Positions 45,415 to 56,403 of a DNA stretch of 64,000 nucleotides are shown here, in pieces; the stretch's first letter is position 1; each line of letters begins with the position of its first letter. A program made the position numbers and the translations under genes. The DNA comes from Brevundimonas sp. (lineage in GTDB: Bacteria > Pseudomonadota > Alphaproteobacteria > Caulobacterales > Caulobacteraceae), in assembly GCF_030704825.1 (NCBI RefSeq), contig NZ_JAUYNX010000014.1, positions 248,001 through 312,000 on the forward strand, read 5' to 3'. The notes beneath the pieces are model-generated. The model was not told where the DNA came from. It saw nothing but the letters and a program-made list of their open reading frames with translations, and did not search any database.

Positions 45415-46935
45415 TCATCCGGCGACGACCGGGCCGGCGCGGCAGTTGCGATCGATGAACTCGGCCTGGCTCGGCATGGCGGCGGCGGTCCGGGCGTAGG
45501 CGTCGCGGATCCCGTGGAGGCTGCGCCTCAGATCCTCCAGATCGGGAATTTCGGCCAACGGATCATGGCGTTCGGGGATGATGCCCTGGCCCATCAGGAC
45601 GGCGATCCAGCTGGTCTCCTGGAATAATTCCTCGTCTTCCCGGAACACGCGGCCGTGGCCGCGGAACAGGTCGATCTTGCGCTGAAGGGACTCCGGAATC
45701 GCCATGGTCCGTACCTGATTCCACAGCCCGGAATCATCCCGTTCCACGGCGTGGTAGTGCAGAACGATGAAGTCCCGGACCCGCTCGTATTCGAAGCGCA
45801 TGCGGGCGTTGTACTGATCGATCTCGATCCGGGCGAAATCGCGGTCGGGGAAGTTCAGCAGGAACTTGGAAAGGCCGCTCTGGACAAGGTGGATGCTGGT
45901 CGACTCCAGCGGCTCCAGAAATCCGCTGGCCAGTCCCAGGGACAGGCAATTGCGGTTCCAGGCCTTCTTCCTCATGCCGGTGCGGAAGCGAAGCAGATTG
46001 GGATCGGCGAGGGGACGGCCCTCGAGGCTGTCGGTCAGTTTCGCGACGGCCTCGTCGTCGCTGATGTACTGGCTGCAGTAGACGTAGCCGTTGCCGACCC
46101 GGTGCTGGAGAGGAATTCGCCACTGCCATCCGGCTTCGCGGGCCGTGGCGCGCGTGTAGGGCGTCAGGCCGGCTTCGCCATGCTCGCAGGGCATGGCCAC
46201 CGCGCGGTCGGCGGGCAGCCAGTGGCTCCAGTCCTCGTAGCCGGTCTTCAGGGCCTGCTCGATCAACAGGCCGCGGAATCCCGAGCAGTCGATAAACAGG
46301 TCGCCCTCGACGACGTCCCCGGACTCCATCGTCACCGATTGAATGAAGCCGTCAGGCTCGCGCAGCGTGACGTCGACGATCTTGCCCTCGCGGCGGACGA
46401 CGCCGCGTCCGCGGGCAAGTTCGCCGAGGTAGCGCGCATAGAGCGAGGCGTCGAACTGGAAGGCGTAGGTCATCTGGGACAGCGGCGAGCGGGGGTCGCG
46501 CACCGGTCGGGAGAACCGGTTCTGCCTGGCCGCGAGCGTGGTCAGGGAATAGGCCCCGAGGTCGTCATCGAGCCCGGCTTCCTTCAGGCGCAGCCAGTAG
46601 TGGTGGAAGGCGGCGGCGTCGATACGCGTGCCGTACTGGCCGAAGGGGTGGAAGTAGGTGTCGCCCTTGCGGGTCCAGTCCCGGAACTCGATGCCCAGTT
46701 TGAAGGTGGCCTGGGTCCGGCGAACGAACTCGTTCTCATCGATGCCCAGAAGTTCGTTGAAAAGCATGATCGGCGGAATGGTGGATTCGCCGACGCCGAC
46801 CGTTCCGATCTCGGCGGACTCGATCAGTTCGATCCGGCAATGGTTCCGAAGCACCTTGGACAGGGCGGCCGCCGCCATCCAGCCGGCGGTTCCGCCGCCG
46901 ACGATGACGATGCTTCGAATGGGATTTGCGGTCAT
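45415..46935 (-). CDS. Flavin-dependent tryptophan-halogenase family protein 2
   Basis: 506 residues. FAD motif GGGTAGW, catalytic-type Lys79 in [14 protein letters not shown], and Glu in [11 protein letters not shown]: complete active-site set. It follows halogenase 3 by 17 bases on the same strand and precedes GH97, in the xyloglucan locus divergent from the TBDR. The two differ throughout, so the duplication is old. Function unknown; see halogenase 1 for the family. Confidence 0.9.
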   Translation of the reverse strand: MTANPIRSIVIVGGGTAGWMAAAALSKVLRNHCRIELIESAEIGTVGVGESTIPPIMLFNELLGIDENEFVRRTQATFKLGIEFRDWTRKGDTYFHPFGQYGTRIDAAAFHHYWLRLKEAGLDDDLGAYSLTTLAARQNRFSRPVRDPRSPLSQMTYAFQFDASLYARYLGELARGRGVVRREGKIVDVTLREPDGFIQSVTMESGDVVEGDLFIDCSGFRGLLIEQALKTGYEDWSHWLPADRAVAMPCEHGEAGLTPYTRATAREAGWQWRIPLQHRVGNGYVYCSQYISDDEAVAKLTDSLEGRPLADPNLLRFRTGMRKKAWNRNCLSLGLASGFLEPLESTSIHLVQSGLSKFLLNFPDRDFARIEIDQYNARMRFEYERVRDFIVLHYHAVERDDSGLWNQVRTMAIPESLQRKIDLFRGHGRVFREDEELFQETSWIAVLMGQGIIPERHDPLAEIPDLEDLRRSLHGIRDAYARTAAAMPSQAEFIDRNCRAGPVVAG

Positions 46936-46952
46936 GGGGCGGTTCCGGGCCG

Positions 46953-48470
46953 TCAGGGCTTGGCGGAGGGGGCGAGGTCAGCGAGATAGCGGTCATGCGG
47001 CGGGAGAGACCCCGCCGCCTCGCGAATCAGGGCGGCGCGGCGCTGCATCCGTTCAAGGGTGACCGCGGCGGGGACCTGATCCGTCAAGGGGCTCCAGCGC
47101 TCGGGCCAGACGCCAAGACCGGTGAAGATCGCCGTCCAGCTCGCCTCTCGAAAGGACTCGTGTTCCGTCAGGGCGACCTCGCCCCGGGCGCGGAACAGGG
47201 CGATCTTGTAGGTCAGGGTGTCAGGCAGGCTCATGGTCCGGCAATGGTCCCAGAGCGCGCCCTCCCGGCCGGCGAGATGGTAGTGCAGCACGATGAAGTC
47301 GCGCACCCGCTCCATCTCCTGGGCCGTTTGACGATTGTATTCGTCTGTCAGGACCGGATCGAAATCGAGGTCGGGGAACAGCTCGAGCAGCCGGCCGACG
47401 CCGGTCTGGACCATGTTGATGCTGGTCGACTCCAGCGGCTCAACGAAGCCGCTCGCCAGCCCCAGGGACACGCAGTTGCGGTTCCAGGCCTTCCGTCGCC
47501 GGCCGGTGACGAAACGAAGCAGGTTGGGCTCGGCCAGCGCCGGTCCGTCCATCCGGCTTCTCAGGTCAGCGATGGCCGTGTCGTCGTCGACGAAGTTCGA
47601 CGAATAGACATAGCCGTTGCCGGTACGGTGCTGGAGCGGGATGCGCCATTGCCAGCCCGCCTCGCGCGCCGTGGCCCGGGTGAGGGGCGTCGTTTCGCCC
47701 GCCGAGGCGCACGGCATGGCGACCGCGCGGTCGCAAGGGAGCCAGTGTGTCCAGTCCTCGTAGCCGGTCTTGAGGGCCTGCTCGATCAACAGGCCGCGAA
47801 AGCCCGAGCAATCGAGGAACAGATCGCCCTCCAGGCGTTCGCCGTCCTCCAGCACCACGGCCTCGATGAAGCCGTCGGACCCGCGCAGCGAAACATCCGT
47901 GATCCGGCGGTCGAGACGCCGTACGCCCAGGTCCTCAGCGTAGGACCGCAGGAAGGCTGCGTAGAGGGCGGCGTCGAACTGATAGGCATAGGAATAGGCC
48001 GACAGGACCGAACGGGGATCCTGCAGCGGAGGCGCGAAGCGGTTCTGCGCGGCCATCACGCTGGGCAGGGACCACGGCTCGAGGTCGTCGATCAGGCCGA
48101 GTCCCTTGAGGCGGAACAGATGTTGTGTCGCCGGCTGCCGGTCGATCGGCGGGCCATAGTCGCCGAAGCCGTGGAAATATCGGCTGCCGTCGCCCGACCA
48201 GTCCCGGAACTCGATCCCGAGCTTGATCGTCGCCTCGGTGCGTTTGAAGAATTCGGCCTCGTCGATGCCCAGGGCCGAGTTGAAGTTCCGGATGGGGGGA
48301 ATGGTCGCTTCCCCGACCCCGACGATCCCGATCGCCGTCGATTCGATCACGGTGATGCCGAGGTCGCCGGAGGCGAGGCGGGGGGAAAAGGAACGCGCCA
48401 GCGAGGCCGCCGCCATCCAGCCGGCGGACCCGCCGCCGACGATCACAATACGGCGGATCGATCGACTCAT
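46953..48470 (-). CDS. Flavin-dependent tryptophan-halogenase family protein 3
   Basis: 505 residues from ATG 48470 (GGGGAGG upstream; the GTG at 48476 lies too close to it). FAD motif GGGSAGW, Lys83 in [14 protein letters not shown], Glu in [11 protein letters not shown]. First gene of the leftward operon, sharing the 292-base control region with the xyloglucan TBDR, so the two are likely co-induced. Confidence 0.9.
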   Translation of the reverse strand: MSRSIRRIVIVGGGSAGWMAAASLARSFSPRLASGDLGITVIESTAIGIVGVGEATIPPIRNFNSALGIDEAEFFKRTEATIKLGIEFRDWSGDGSRYFHGFGDYGPPIDRQPATQHLFRLKGLGLIDDLEPWSLPSVMAAQNRFAPPLQDPRSVLSAYSYAYQFDAALYAAFLRSYAEDLGVRRLDRRITDVSLRGSDGFIEAVVLEDGERLEGDLFLDCSGFRGLLIEQALKTGYEDWTHWLPCDRAVAMPCASAGETTPLTRATAREAGWQWRIPLQHRTGNGYVYSSNFVDDDTAIADLRSRMDGPALAEPNLLRFVTGRRRKAWNRNCVSLGLASGFVEPLESTSINMVQTGVGRLLELFPDLDFDPVLTDEYNRQTAQEMERVRDFIVLHYHLAGREGALWDHCRTMSLPDTLTYKIALFRARGEVALTEHESFREASWTAIFTGLGVWPERWSPLTDQVPAAVTLERMQRRAALIREAAGSLPPHDRYLADLAPSAKP

Positions 48471-48598
48471 TCCCACTCCTCCCCGGAGGCTTCGCCTCTC
48501 GTTATCGCTGGCCGCGGGCAGCCTGTCATTCCGACGGAGAACCGTCCCGACAGCAGTTGCCCGGATTACACACTCCGTTCAGTTTTGCCCCATTGAGA

Positions 48599-48612
48599 TG
48601 ATAGCGCTACCA
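48599..48612. promoter_or_regulatory. XylR-like operator TGATAGCGCTACCA
   Basis: TAGCGCTA core (48602-48609) between divergent halogenase 3 and the TBDR, same core as upstream of xylX. A weaker relative, TCAGCGCTAA, lies at about 48680-48689. Links this locus to the xylose genes. Confidence 0.7.
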
Positions 48613-48762
48613 GAAATCGCTTTTCATCATGTGAAACTTTGTGCATCTTTAAAAGTGCGAGGCCCCCCTGGCGGGGTCGTCAGCGCTAAATTTTGGGAGG
48701 CGTCCCACCGCGAGAACCGCGAGAATGCGGCCGGTGCGACCCAGATGGGGAGGATGAGACCT

Positions 48763-51693
48763 ATGTCTCGAACCAATCGTACGAATCGGTTTGCGTTGCT
48801 GTGCAGTGTCTCGATGCTTTCCATGGGCGCGCTCGCCCTGCCGTCCGTGGCGGTGGCCCAGGAGCCGGACGAGGAAGAAGTCGCGGAAATCGACGAAGTC
48901 GTTGTCACGGGCATTCGCGCCCAGTTGCGTACGGCCCAGGCGATCAAGCAGAACTCCGAGGTCATCGTCGATTCGGTGACAGCGGTGGACATCGGCGCCC
49001 TTCCTGACCGTTCGGTGTCCGAGGCGCTGCAGCGCATCTCGGGCGTGACGCTCCAGCGCACCAATGCGGCTCGCGACCCGGCCCGTCTGGCGGCCGAGGG
49101 CGGCGGCGTCTTCGTGCGCGGCCTGTCCTGGGTGCGGTCCGAAACCAACGGGCGCGACATCTTCTCCGCCTCGAACGGCCGGGGCCTGAGCTTCGAGGAC
49201 GTTTCGGCGGACCTGCTGGCGGGTGTCGACGTCTACAAGAACGTCGCCGCAAACATGATCGAAGGCGGCATCGCCGGCACCATCAACCTGCGCACTCGCG
49301 TACCCTTCGACAGCACCGACTCGCTGATCTCGTTCAACACCGACTATAACTATGGCGACCTGTCCGAGCGTGGCTTCTGGTCAGGCAGCGTCCTGGCGTC
49401 CGACCGCTGGGAGACCGGAATCGGCGAAATCGGCCTGCTGGCCAACGTCAGCATCGGGAACGTCGGCAACCGGACCGACTCGATCTCGGTGGACCGCTAC
49501 GATCCGGTCGTTCTGAACGCGGGGAACGCGTCGGATGGCCGTGTCGCTGGCGATACCGTCTATATTCCGAAATATCTGGGCTGGCGGACCATCGACTGGG
49601 AGCAGAACCGCACGGCGATCGCCCTGGCGGCCCAGTGGCGGCCCAATGACGACCTGTTGATCACCCTGCAGGCGCTGGGTTCGCAGGCCGACGCCTACAA
49701 CGTCGAGTACGCGCTCGGCACCGAGAGCGTTCTGTCGCCGAACACCACCTACACCTACAATGACGATGACGTCTTCACCGGCGGCAGCGTCCCCAACGCC
49801 AACTACAACACCGACACGCGGGTTGGCGATGACACCAAGCGCACCGGCGACGTGGCGTTGAGCTTCCAGTACACGCCCGATTCGCCCTGGTCGTTCAGCG
49901 GCGATCTGCAGTACGTGAAGTCGACGGCCGAGATCTACTCGATGACGGCCTTCACGCAGCTGGCCAACCGCCCCAATCTGGAGATCACCATCGGCGGCGA
50001 CCTGCCGACCCTCACCTCGACCGGGGGCACCCCGACCGACCAGTCGGCCTATTGGTGGGCGGCCGCGATGGACCACATCGAGGACAACGAGGCCGACGAA
50101 CTCAGCGGCCGCTTCGATGTGCGGTACGACAACGAGGAAGGCGCCTTCTTCAGGTCCGTCGCCTTCGGCGCCCGCGCGACCGAGAAGAACTACATCAACC
50201 GCCAGACCGGCTATAACTGGGGCCTGTTGTCCAACCAGTACTGGGGCAACGGCGGCGGCGCCGTGGTTTATCTGGACGACACCGGCTATCCGGGCGGCAC
50301 GCAGGATCCGCGCCTGCCGGCCTCGTCGGTGCTGTACAGCTTCGACAACTTCTTCCGCGGCGACGCGCCGGTGCCGGGCGTCGCCTGGTTCCCCGCCGAA
50401 AGCCTGATCAACCAGGGCACCGCCTACGCTTATGACATCCTGAGGAATACGGAGAGCTCGGGCTGGGGCTGGACGCCGCTGTCGGATGACTTCGAAAGCT
50501 ATCGCCTCGGCGGCGGCAACGGCGGCATCACGGAACTGACCGAAGAGACCCGGGCGGGCTACGTCTTCGCCCGCTTTGGCGCCGAGGACGCCCTGTTCGG
50601 CCGGAGCTTCGACGGCAACGTCGGCCTCCGCGTGGTTCAGACCAACACCTCCACCCAGTCCATCACCACTCTGCCGACCATCAACGGGGCCTGCCCGCCG
50701 CCGCTCTTCCCGGCCGCGGACTGCACGGCCTTCAACCAGGCCCGCGCCTTCGCGACCGGGGGGTCACTGGACGGGCTTCCGATCGATCACAGCTACACCG
50801 AGGTGCTGCCCAGCTTTAACTTGCGCGTCTTCCTCGCCGAGGATCTGCAGGCACGCTTCGCGGTGTCCCGCGCCATGGTGCGGCCCGAGATGTACCAACT
50901 GCAGCCGTTCACCAACCTGTCGATCAACTTCGAGGCCGACGGCTATACCCTGGACGACGTGGCGCCGTTCACCGGCACCGGGGGCAATCCGACGCTCGAT
51001 CCCATCAAGGCGACGAACTACGACGTCAGCCTGGAATGGTATTTCGCGCCGACCGGCAGCCTGACGCTGGCGGCGTTCCACAAGGACATCACCGACTACA
51101 TCTTCACCGGTACGCAGACGCAAAGCTTCACCAACAACGGCGTCACCTACGACTTCCTGCTGACCCGCTACGTCAATGGCGACGAAGGCACGGTCGACGG
51201 GTTCGAGCTCGCCTACCAGCAGTTCTACGACTTCCTGCCCGGCTTCCTCAGCGGCTTCGGCCTGCAGGGCAACTTCACCTACATCGACAGCAGCGGCGGG
51301 CGGAACACCAGCCAGAACATCCTCGACCCGCAGCAAAACAGCGGCGCGGCCGCGGCCCTGCCGCTCGAGGGCATGTCGCGCACCAGCTACAATATCGCGG
51401 CGCTGTATGAGAAATACGGCTTCTCCGCGCGGCTGGCCTACAACTGGCGTGAAGAGTACCTGCTGACCACCTCGGCGGCGAACATCAACGCCCCCGTGTG
51501 GGCCTCCGACTTCGGCCAGCTGGACGGGTCGATCTTCTACAACATCACTGATGATCTGAAGATCGGCATCCAGTCGACCAACATCCTGAACGAACGGACG
51601 GTGCTGAAGGTCGGCAACGAGACCCGCAAGCCGCCGTACAACTGGGTCGATACGGACCGCCGCGTCGCCATCGTCCTGCGCGCCGCGTTCTGA
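48763..51693 (+). CDS. TonB-dependent receptor of the xyloglucan locus
   Basis: 976 residues. Leader ending SVAVAQ, TonB-box-like EIDEVVVTGIR, plug with LQRISGVTLQRTN and GGIAGTINLRTRVPFD, barrel ending RRVAIVLRAAF. The ATG at 48763 is nine bases after GGGGAGG; ATGs at 48745 and 48754 overlap that site. First gene of TBDR-GH35-GH31-CE20. Probably imports xyloglucan oligosaccharides. Confidence 0.92.
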   Translation: MSRTNRTNRFALLCSVSMLSMGALALPSVAVAQEPDEEEVAEIDEVVVTGIRAQLRTAQAIKQNSEVIVDSVTAVDIGALPDRSVSEALQRISGVTLQRTNAARDPARLAAEGGGVFVRGLSWVRSETNGRDIFSASNGRGLSFEDVSADLLAGVDVYKNVAANMIEGGIAGTINLRTRVPFDSTDSLISFNTDYNYGDLSERGFWSGSVLASDRWETGIGEIGLLANVSIGNVGNRTDSISVDRYDPVVLNAGNASDGRVAGDTVYIPKYLGWRTIDWEQNRTAIALAAQWRPNDDLLITLQALGSQADAYNVEYALGTESVLSPNTTYTYNDDDVFTGGSVPNANYNTDTRVGDDTKRTGDVALSFQYTPDSPWSFSGDLQYVKSTAEIYSMTAFTQLANRPNLEITIGGDLPTLTSTGGTPTDQSAYWWAAAMDHIEDNEADELSGRFDVRYDNEEGAFFRSVAFGARATEKNYINRQTGYNWGLLSNQYWGNGGGAVVYLDDTGYPGGTQDPRLPASSVLYSFDNFFRGDAPVPGVAWFPAESLINQGTAYAYDILRNTESSGWGWTPLSDDFESYRLGGGNGGITELTEETRAGYVFARFGAEDALFGRSFDGNVGLRVVQTNTSTQSITTLPTINGACPPPLFPAADCTAFNQARAFATGGSLDGLPIDHSYTEVLPSFNLRVFLAEDLQARFAVSRAMVRPEMYQLQPFTNLSINFEADGYTLDDVAPFTGTGGNPTLDPIKATNYDVSLEWYFAPTGSLTLAAFHKDITDYIFTGTQTQSFTNNGVTYDFLLTRYVNGDEGTVDGFELAYQQFYDFLPGFLSGFGLQGNFTYIDSSGGRNTSQNILDPQQNSGAAAALPLEGMSRTSYNIAALYEKYGFSARLAYNWREEYLLTTSAANINAPVWASDFGQLDGSIFYNITDDLKIGIQSTNILNERTVLKVGNETRKPPYNWVDTDRRVAIVLRAAF

Positions 51694-51706
51694 TCGAACG
51701 TGACAG

Positions 51707-51741
51707 GGGGGCGATCCGGGTGGATCGTCCCCTTTCTGTTT
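51707..51741 (+). terminator. Terminator/attenuator between the TBDR and GH35
   Basis: 11-base-pair stem GGGGGCGATCC / GGATCGTCCCC (one G.U pair) with loop GGGT, followed by TTTCTGTTT. It lies within the operon, 22 bases before the GH35 start codon, and probably limits expression of the hydrolases relative to the receptor. Confidence 0.8.
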
Positions 51742-51763
51742 CCGAGTGGGTTGGAGGATAGCG

Positions 51764-53416
51764 ATGCGCGGTTCGCACATCGGTCGATGGTGGGTGTCCG
51801 TTGCGGCGGCCTTGTGCGCCCTGACGGCTACAGCGGGGATCGCCGCCGCCCAGCAGCCCATTCCGCGACTGGTCGAACAGGACGATCGTCACGCCCTGAT
51901 TGTCGACGGCGCGCCCTTTACGATCCTCGGCGCCCAGGTCAACAACTCTTCGAACTATCCCGCCCCGTTGGCCAGGGCCTGGCCCGCGGTTCATTTCGTC
52001 GGCGCCAACACGGTCCAGGTTCCCATCGCCTGGGAGCAGATCGAGCCGGTCGAGGGCCAGTTCGACTTCTCCTTCGTCGATCATCTGGTGGAGGAGGCAC
52101 GGCGCAACGAGGTGCGTCTGGTTCTGCTGTGGTTCGCCACCTGGAAAAACACCGCCCCCAAATACGCGCCGGCCTGGGTCAAGCTGAACCCGGAGCGGTT
52201 TCCGCTCCTGGTCACCCGGGACGGCTCCAGCTCCTACGCCCTGTCGCCGCATTCGCGGAACACGCTGGAGGCGGACAAGCGCGCCTTCGCCGCCCTGATG
52301 GCCCACCTGCGCCGGATCGACAGCCGGGACCGCACTGTCATCATGGTCCAGCCCGAGAATGAGACCGGCACCTATGGCTCGGTCCGCGACTACGGCCCGG
52401 CCGCCCAGGCGTTGTTCGACGGGCCCGTTCCGCCCGCATTGCTGGAGCGGATGGGCAAATCGCCCGGCACTTGGGCGCAGGTGTTCGGCGGCGACGCGGA
52501 CGAATTCTTCCACGCCTGGGCCATCGGCTCCTACGTCGGCGAGGTCGCCGCGGCCGGAAAGGCCGAGTACCCGCTGCCGATGTACGTCAACGCCGCCCTG
52601 CGGGATCCGGTGAACCATCAGGCGCCTTCAAGCTACGCCTCGGGCGGTCCGACCTGGAACGTGATGGACGTGTGGAAGGCCGCGGCCCCGGCGATCGATA
52701 TCCTGTCGCCTGACATCTACGAGCGAGGCTCGGTCAACTATGAGGCGCACCTTGGCCGATACGCGCGGCCCGACAACGCCCTGTTCGTCGCCGAGACGGG
52801 CAACGACGCCATGTACGCCCGCTACCTGTTCACCGTCCTGGGACGGGGCGGCATCGGATATTCGCCGTTCGGCATCGACTACACCGGCTACGCCAACTAC
52901 CCGCTGGGCTCGCAGGCGGTCACCGAAAAGACCCTGACCCCACTGCGCGACGCCTATCGCCTGATCGCCCCATGGCAGCGGGTCTGGGCCCGGTTGGCCT
53001 TCGAAAGTCAGGTGTGGGGCGTTTCCGAGCCCGACGACCGGTCATCGCAAACCCTGGATCTCGGCGAATGGACGGCCACGGTCGGCTATCGCCGTTGGCA
53101 GTTCGGCCAGCCGGAATGGACCTGGCTCGGCCCGTTGGCCGAGGTGCCCGGGAGAGAGACGCCGAACGGCGGCGCGGTGATCGCGCGGATCGCGCCGGGC
53201 GAGTTCATCGTCGCCGGCCATTACGCCCGGGTCGACTTCAACGCCAAGCCCTCGACCGACGGCAAGCGCCGCATGGTGCTGCGCGTCGAGGAAGGTCATT
53301 TTGACGAGGCGGGGACCTGGGTGTTCGAGCGCATCTGGAACGGCGACCAGACCGACTACGGCCTCAACTTCACCGACCAGCCATGGCTGCTGCGCGTTGT
53401 CACCGCGACCTATTGA
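51764..53416 (+). CDS. GH35 beta-galactosidase, xyloglucan type
   Basis: 550 residues, signal peptide ending IAAAQ. Catalytic pair Glu200 (QPENETG, second Glu) and Glu344 (VAETGND), with the C-terminal region typical of the short GH35/DUF5597 enzymes. The Cellvibrio japonicus xyloglucan locus has a homologous GH35 that removes galactose from xyloglucan oligosaccharides. GGAGG precedes the ATG at 51764. Next to GH31, as in the Cellvibrio and Xanthomonas loci. Confidence 0.88.
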   Translation: MRGSHIGRWWVSVAAALCALTATAGIAAAQQPIPRLVEQDDRHALIVDGAPFTILGAQVNNSSNYPAPLARAWPAVHFVGANTVQVPIAWEQIEPVEGQFDFSFVDHLVEEARRNEVRLVLLWFATWKNTAPKYAPAWVKLNPERFPLLVTRDGSSSYALSPHSRNTLEADKRAFAALMAHLRRIDSRDRTVIMVQPENETGTYGSVRDYGPAAQALFDGPVPPALLERMGKSPGTWAQVFGGDADEFFHAWAIGSYVGEVAAAGKAEYPLPMYVNAALRDPVNHQAPSSYASGGPTWNVMDVWKAAAPAIDILSPDIYERGSVNYEAHLGRYARPDNALFVAETGNDAMYARYLFTVLGRGGIGYSPFGIDYTGYANYPLGSQAVTEKTLTPLRDAYRLIAPWQRVWARLAFESQVWGVSEPDDRSSQTLDLGEWTATVGYRRWQFGQPEWTWLGPLAEVPGRETPNGGAVIARIAPGEFIVAGHYARVDFNAKPSTDGKRRMVLRVEEGHFDEAGTWVFERIWNGDQTDYGLNFTDQPWLLRVVTATY

Positions 53417-53453
53417 TTTGATCCGATCGCCCCAAGAGAGCGGAGTCCGCCCC

Positions 53454-56381
53454 ATGCCGTCCAAGTCCCGTCACCTGGCTTCCGCCGCCCTGGCGGCGGC
53501 CCTGCTCGCCCTCGGGGCCTGCGCCTCCTTTCCGGGCGGATCGCCGGACGTGGTCGCCGACTCGCTCGTGCGGCGCCAGCCGGATGGCGTCATCGTCACG
53601 CCACGTTCGGGCGAGGCGCGGGCCGTGCGCCTTCAGGTGTTCGGGCCGCGGACAATCCGCGTCACGGCCTCCCCCGACGCCAGCTTCGAGGCGCCGGCCA
53701 GCCTGATGGTCACGGCCGAGCCGGTGACCCAGGGCTTCGACGTCGAGACCCGGGGCGATCTGGTTCTGGTCCGCGCGGCGGAGGTCACCGCCGAGGTGTC
53801 GCTCGAGACGGGGGCGGTGCGTTTCCTCGACAACGCCGGCGAGGTGATCCTGGCGGAACGCGCGAACGGCCGCGAGATCGATCCGATCATTGTCGAGGAC
53901 CAGACCGGAGCCCACCGCTTCGAGACGGTGCGTCAGGTGTTCGAGCCGGCGGCGGACGACGCCATCTACGGCCTCGGCCAGCACCAGCAGGGGGTGCTCA
54001 ACTATCGCGGCCATGACGTCGAACTGGCCCAGCACAACATGGATGTCGGCGTTCCGTTCGTCGCCTCGACCGGGGGCTACGGTCTGCTTTGGGACAACAA
54101 TTCCATCACCCGCTTCGGCGACCCGCGCCCCTACGGCATGCTGGATGAGCGGCTGACCGTGCGGGACGCGACCGGCCGGTTCGGCGGTCTGACCGCCAGC
54201 TATTTCCAGGGCGACGAACTCAGGGTCCAGCGCCAGGAAGGCCAGATCAACTACGAATACATCCGGGACCAGCAACGCTGGCCGGAGGGGCTCAAGGCCC
54301 AGCCGGCCCAGCCGGTGCAGGTCGGCGATATGGGCCGGGCAGGGCAGGAGGGCGTGCGCGTCGTCTGGGAAGGCACCATCGAGGCCTTCACGGCCGGACG
54401 GCACAAGTTCAAGCTCTATTCCTCGGGCTACGCCAAGGTCTGGATCGACGGCGAACTGCGGATCGACCGTTGGCGTCAGAACTGGAACCCGTGGTTCCAC
54501 GATTTCGATGTCGAGCTTCCGGCGAACCGGCAGGTCTCGATCAAGGTCGAGTGGATCCCCGGCGACGGCTACATCGCCCTTCGCCACCTGGATCCGCAGT
54601 CGGAGGCTGACCGGCAGGCGCTGTCGCTGTGGTCGCAGGCCGGCCACGACGTCGACTATTATTTCGTCGGCGGCGACGATCTGGACGAGGTCATATCCGG
54701 CTATCGAGGGCTGACCGGCAAGGCCGTGATGCTGCCGCGCTGGGCCTATGGTTTCTGGCAGAGCCGCCAGCGCTACAACACCCAGACCGAGGTGGTGGAC
54801 ACGGTGCGCCGCTATCGCGAGCTCGGCCTGCCGATCGACAACGTGGTGCAGGACTGGTTCTACTGGCCCGAGAACGCCTGGGGATCGCACGACTTCGATC
54901 CGGCGCGCTTCCCGAACCCGACGCAGATGGTCAAGGACGTCCACGACATGGACGCCAACATCATCATCTCGGTGTGGCCGAAATTCTATCCGACGACCGA
55001 TCACTACAGGGAACTCGCGGCGATCGGCGGCATGTATACTCGCAACGTCGAGGCCGGCGCCCGCGACTGGGTCGGCCCCGGCTACGCCAACAGCTTCTAC
55101 GATCCCTATCTGCCGGCGGCGCGGGACCTGTACTGGCGCCAGATCAGCGACAGCTTCAGGGGCATGGGCTTCGACGGCTGGTGGCTGGATTCGGTCGAGC
55201 CGGACATGCACTCCAACCTCGACATTGCGGAACGCACCCTGCGCATGGGGCCGACCGCGGCGGGCCCGGGGGCCCTGGTGTTCAACTCGTATCCGCTGGT
55301 CAACGCCGAGACCGTCTACCAGCGCTTCCGGGCGGAGCAGCCGGACACCCGGACCTATATCCTGACCCGCTCGGCCTGGGGCGGTCTGCAGCGTACTGGC
55401 TCGACCCTGTGGTCGGGCGACGTGGTGGCGCGCTGGGACAATCTGGGCGAGCAGATCTCGGCCGGGGTCAACGCCGGCCTGTCGGGGATCCCGAACTGGA
55501 CGCACGATATCGGCGGTTTCTCGGTCGAGGCGCGCTATCAGGCCCCGCAGATGAAGCCCGAGGACAGGGCCGAATGGGACGAGCTGCAGCTGCGCTGGTT
55601 CCAGTTCGGCGCCTTCTCGCCGGTGTTCCGCTCACACGGCGAGTTCCCGCTGCGCGAGGTCTACAACCTCGCCGAGCCGGACGGAGATCTGTATGACGCC
55701 TTCGCCGCCCAGATGCGTCTGCGCTATCGGCTGATGCCCTATATCTACACCCTGGCCGGAGACACCTGGCACAGGGATGGCACGATCATGCGCGCCCTCG
55801 CCATGGACTTCCCGCAGGACGTCCGCGGGCGCGACGTCAACGACCAGTATCTCTTCGGGCCCGCGATCATGGTCGCCCCGGTGCACAGGTATCAGGCGCG
55901 CGAGCGGTCGGTCTGGTTCCCGACCGGCGCGGACTGGTTCGACCTCTACACCGGCCGCAAATTCGCGGGCGGTTCGGAAGCCACCGTCCAGGCGCCGCTG
56001 GAGCGGATCCCGCTGTTCGTGCGGGCCGGTTCGATCCTGCCGACGGGACCGCAGATCCAGCACACCGCCGAGAAGCTGGATGGGCCGATCACCCTGACCG
56101 TCTATGCCGGCGCCGACGGCTCATTCGAGCTCTACGACGACGCCGGAACGACCTATGGCTATGAGCGCGGCGAGTTCTCGCGCATTCCGATGGCGTGGGA
56201 CCAGGCTCGCGGCGTCCTGACCATCGGCGCGCGCAGCGGAACCTATCCGGGCATGCCCGCGAACCGGACCTTCCACATCCGCTGGATCGACGGACCGACG
56301 GCGGCGGCGGTCGATTTCGACGCGGCTCCGGCGCGGACGGTCGAATATAGCGGGCAGGCCGTACAGGTCTCCCGCCCCTGA
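53454..56381 (+). CDS. GH31 alpha-xylosidase with inserted PA14 domain
   Basis: 975 residues. Lipobox LGAC with Cys23, GH31 N-terminal sandwich, a PA14-like insert at about 245-385 (YFQGDELRVQRQEG... KFKLYSSGYAKVWIDGELRID), then the barrel with nucleophile Asp579 in WWLDSVEPDM and acid/base Asp656 in LWSGDVVARW. The same architecture is found in the Cellvibrio xyloglucan alpha-xylosidase. It removes non-reducing-end xylose from oligosaccharides. Start ATG at 53454 fits the lipobox. Confidence 0.92.
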   Translation: MPSKSRHLASAALAAALLALGACASFPGGSPDVVADSLVRRQPDGVIVTPRSGEARAVRLQVFGPRTIRVTASPDASFEAPASLMVTAEPVTQGFDVETRGDLVLVRAAEVTAEVSLETGAVRFLDNAGEVILAERANGREIDPIIVEDQTGAHRFETVRQVFEPAADDAIYGLGQHQQGVLNYRGHDVELAQHNMDVGVPFVASTGGYGLLWDNNSITRFGDPRPYGMLDERLTVRDATGRFGGLTASYFQGDELRVQRQEGQINYEYIRDQQRWPEGLKAQPAQPVQVGDMGRAGQEGVRVVWEGTIEAFTAGRHKFKLYSSGYAKVWIDGELRIDRWRQNWNPWFHDFDVELPANRQVSIKVEWIPGDGYIALRHLDPQSEADRQALSLWSQAGHDVDYYFVGGDDLDEVISGYRGLTGKAVMLPRWAYGFWQSRQRYNTQTEVVDTVRRYRELGLPIDNVVQDWFYWPENAWGSHDFDPARFPNPTQMVKDVHDMDANIIISVWPKFYPTTDHYRELAAIGGMYTRNVEAGARDWVGPGYANSFYDPYLPAARDLYWRQISDSFRGMGFDGWWLDSVEPDMHSNLDIAERTLRMGPTAAGPGALVFNSYPLVNAETVYQRFRAEQPDTRTYILTRSAWGGLQRTGSTLWSGDVVARWDNLGEQISAGVNAGLSGIPNWTHDIGGFSVEARYQAPQMKPEDRAEWDELQLRWFQFGAFSPVFRSHGEFPLREVYNLAEPDGDLYDAFAAQMRLRYRLMPYIYTLAGDTWHRDGTIMRALAMDFPQDVRGRDVNDQYLFGPAIMVAPVHRYQARERSVWFPTGADWFDLYTGRKFAGGSEATVQAPLERIPLFVRAGSILPTGPQIQHTAEKLDGPITLTVYAGADGSFELYDDAGTTYGYERGEFSRIPMAWDQARGVLTIGARSGTYPGMPANRTFHIRWIDGPTAAAVDFDAAPARTVEYSGQAVQVSRP

Positions 56382-56403
56382 GGTGCATCAAGGCGAGGCG
56401 TAG

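Noticed and set aside
45415..48470. Tandem halogenases as a recent duplication or assembly artefact
   Set aside because: They differ throughout in residues and length, so they are old paralogues.
46926..48596. Open frame opposite halogenase 3
   Set aside because: Shadow of an intact halogenase with all active-site residues.
53400..55505. Open frame opposite GH31
   Set aside because: Antisense shadow; no coding character compared with GH31.
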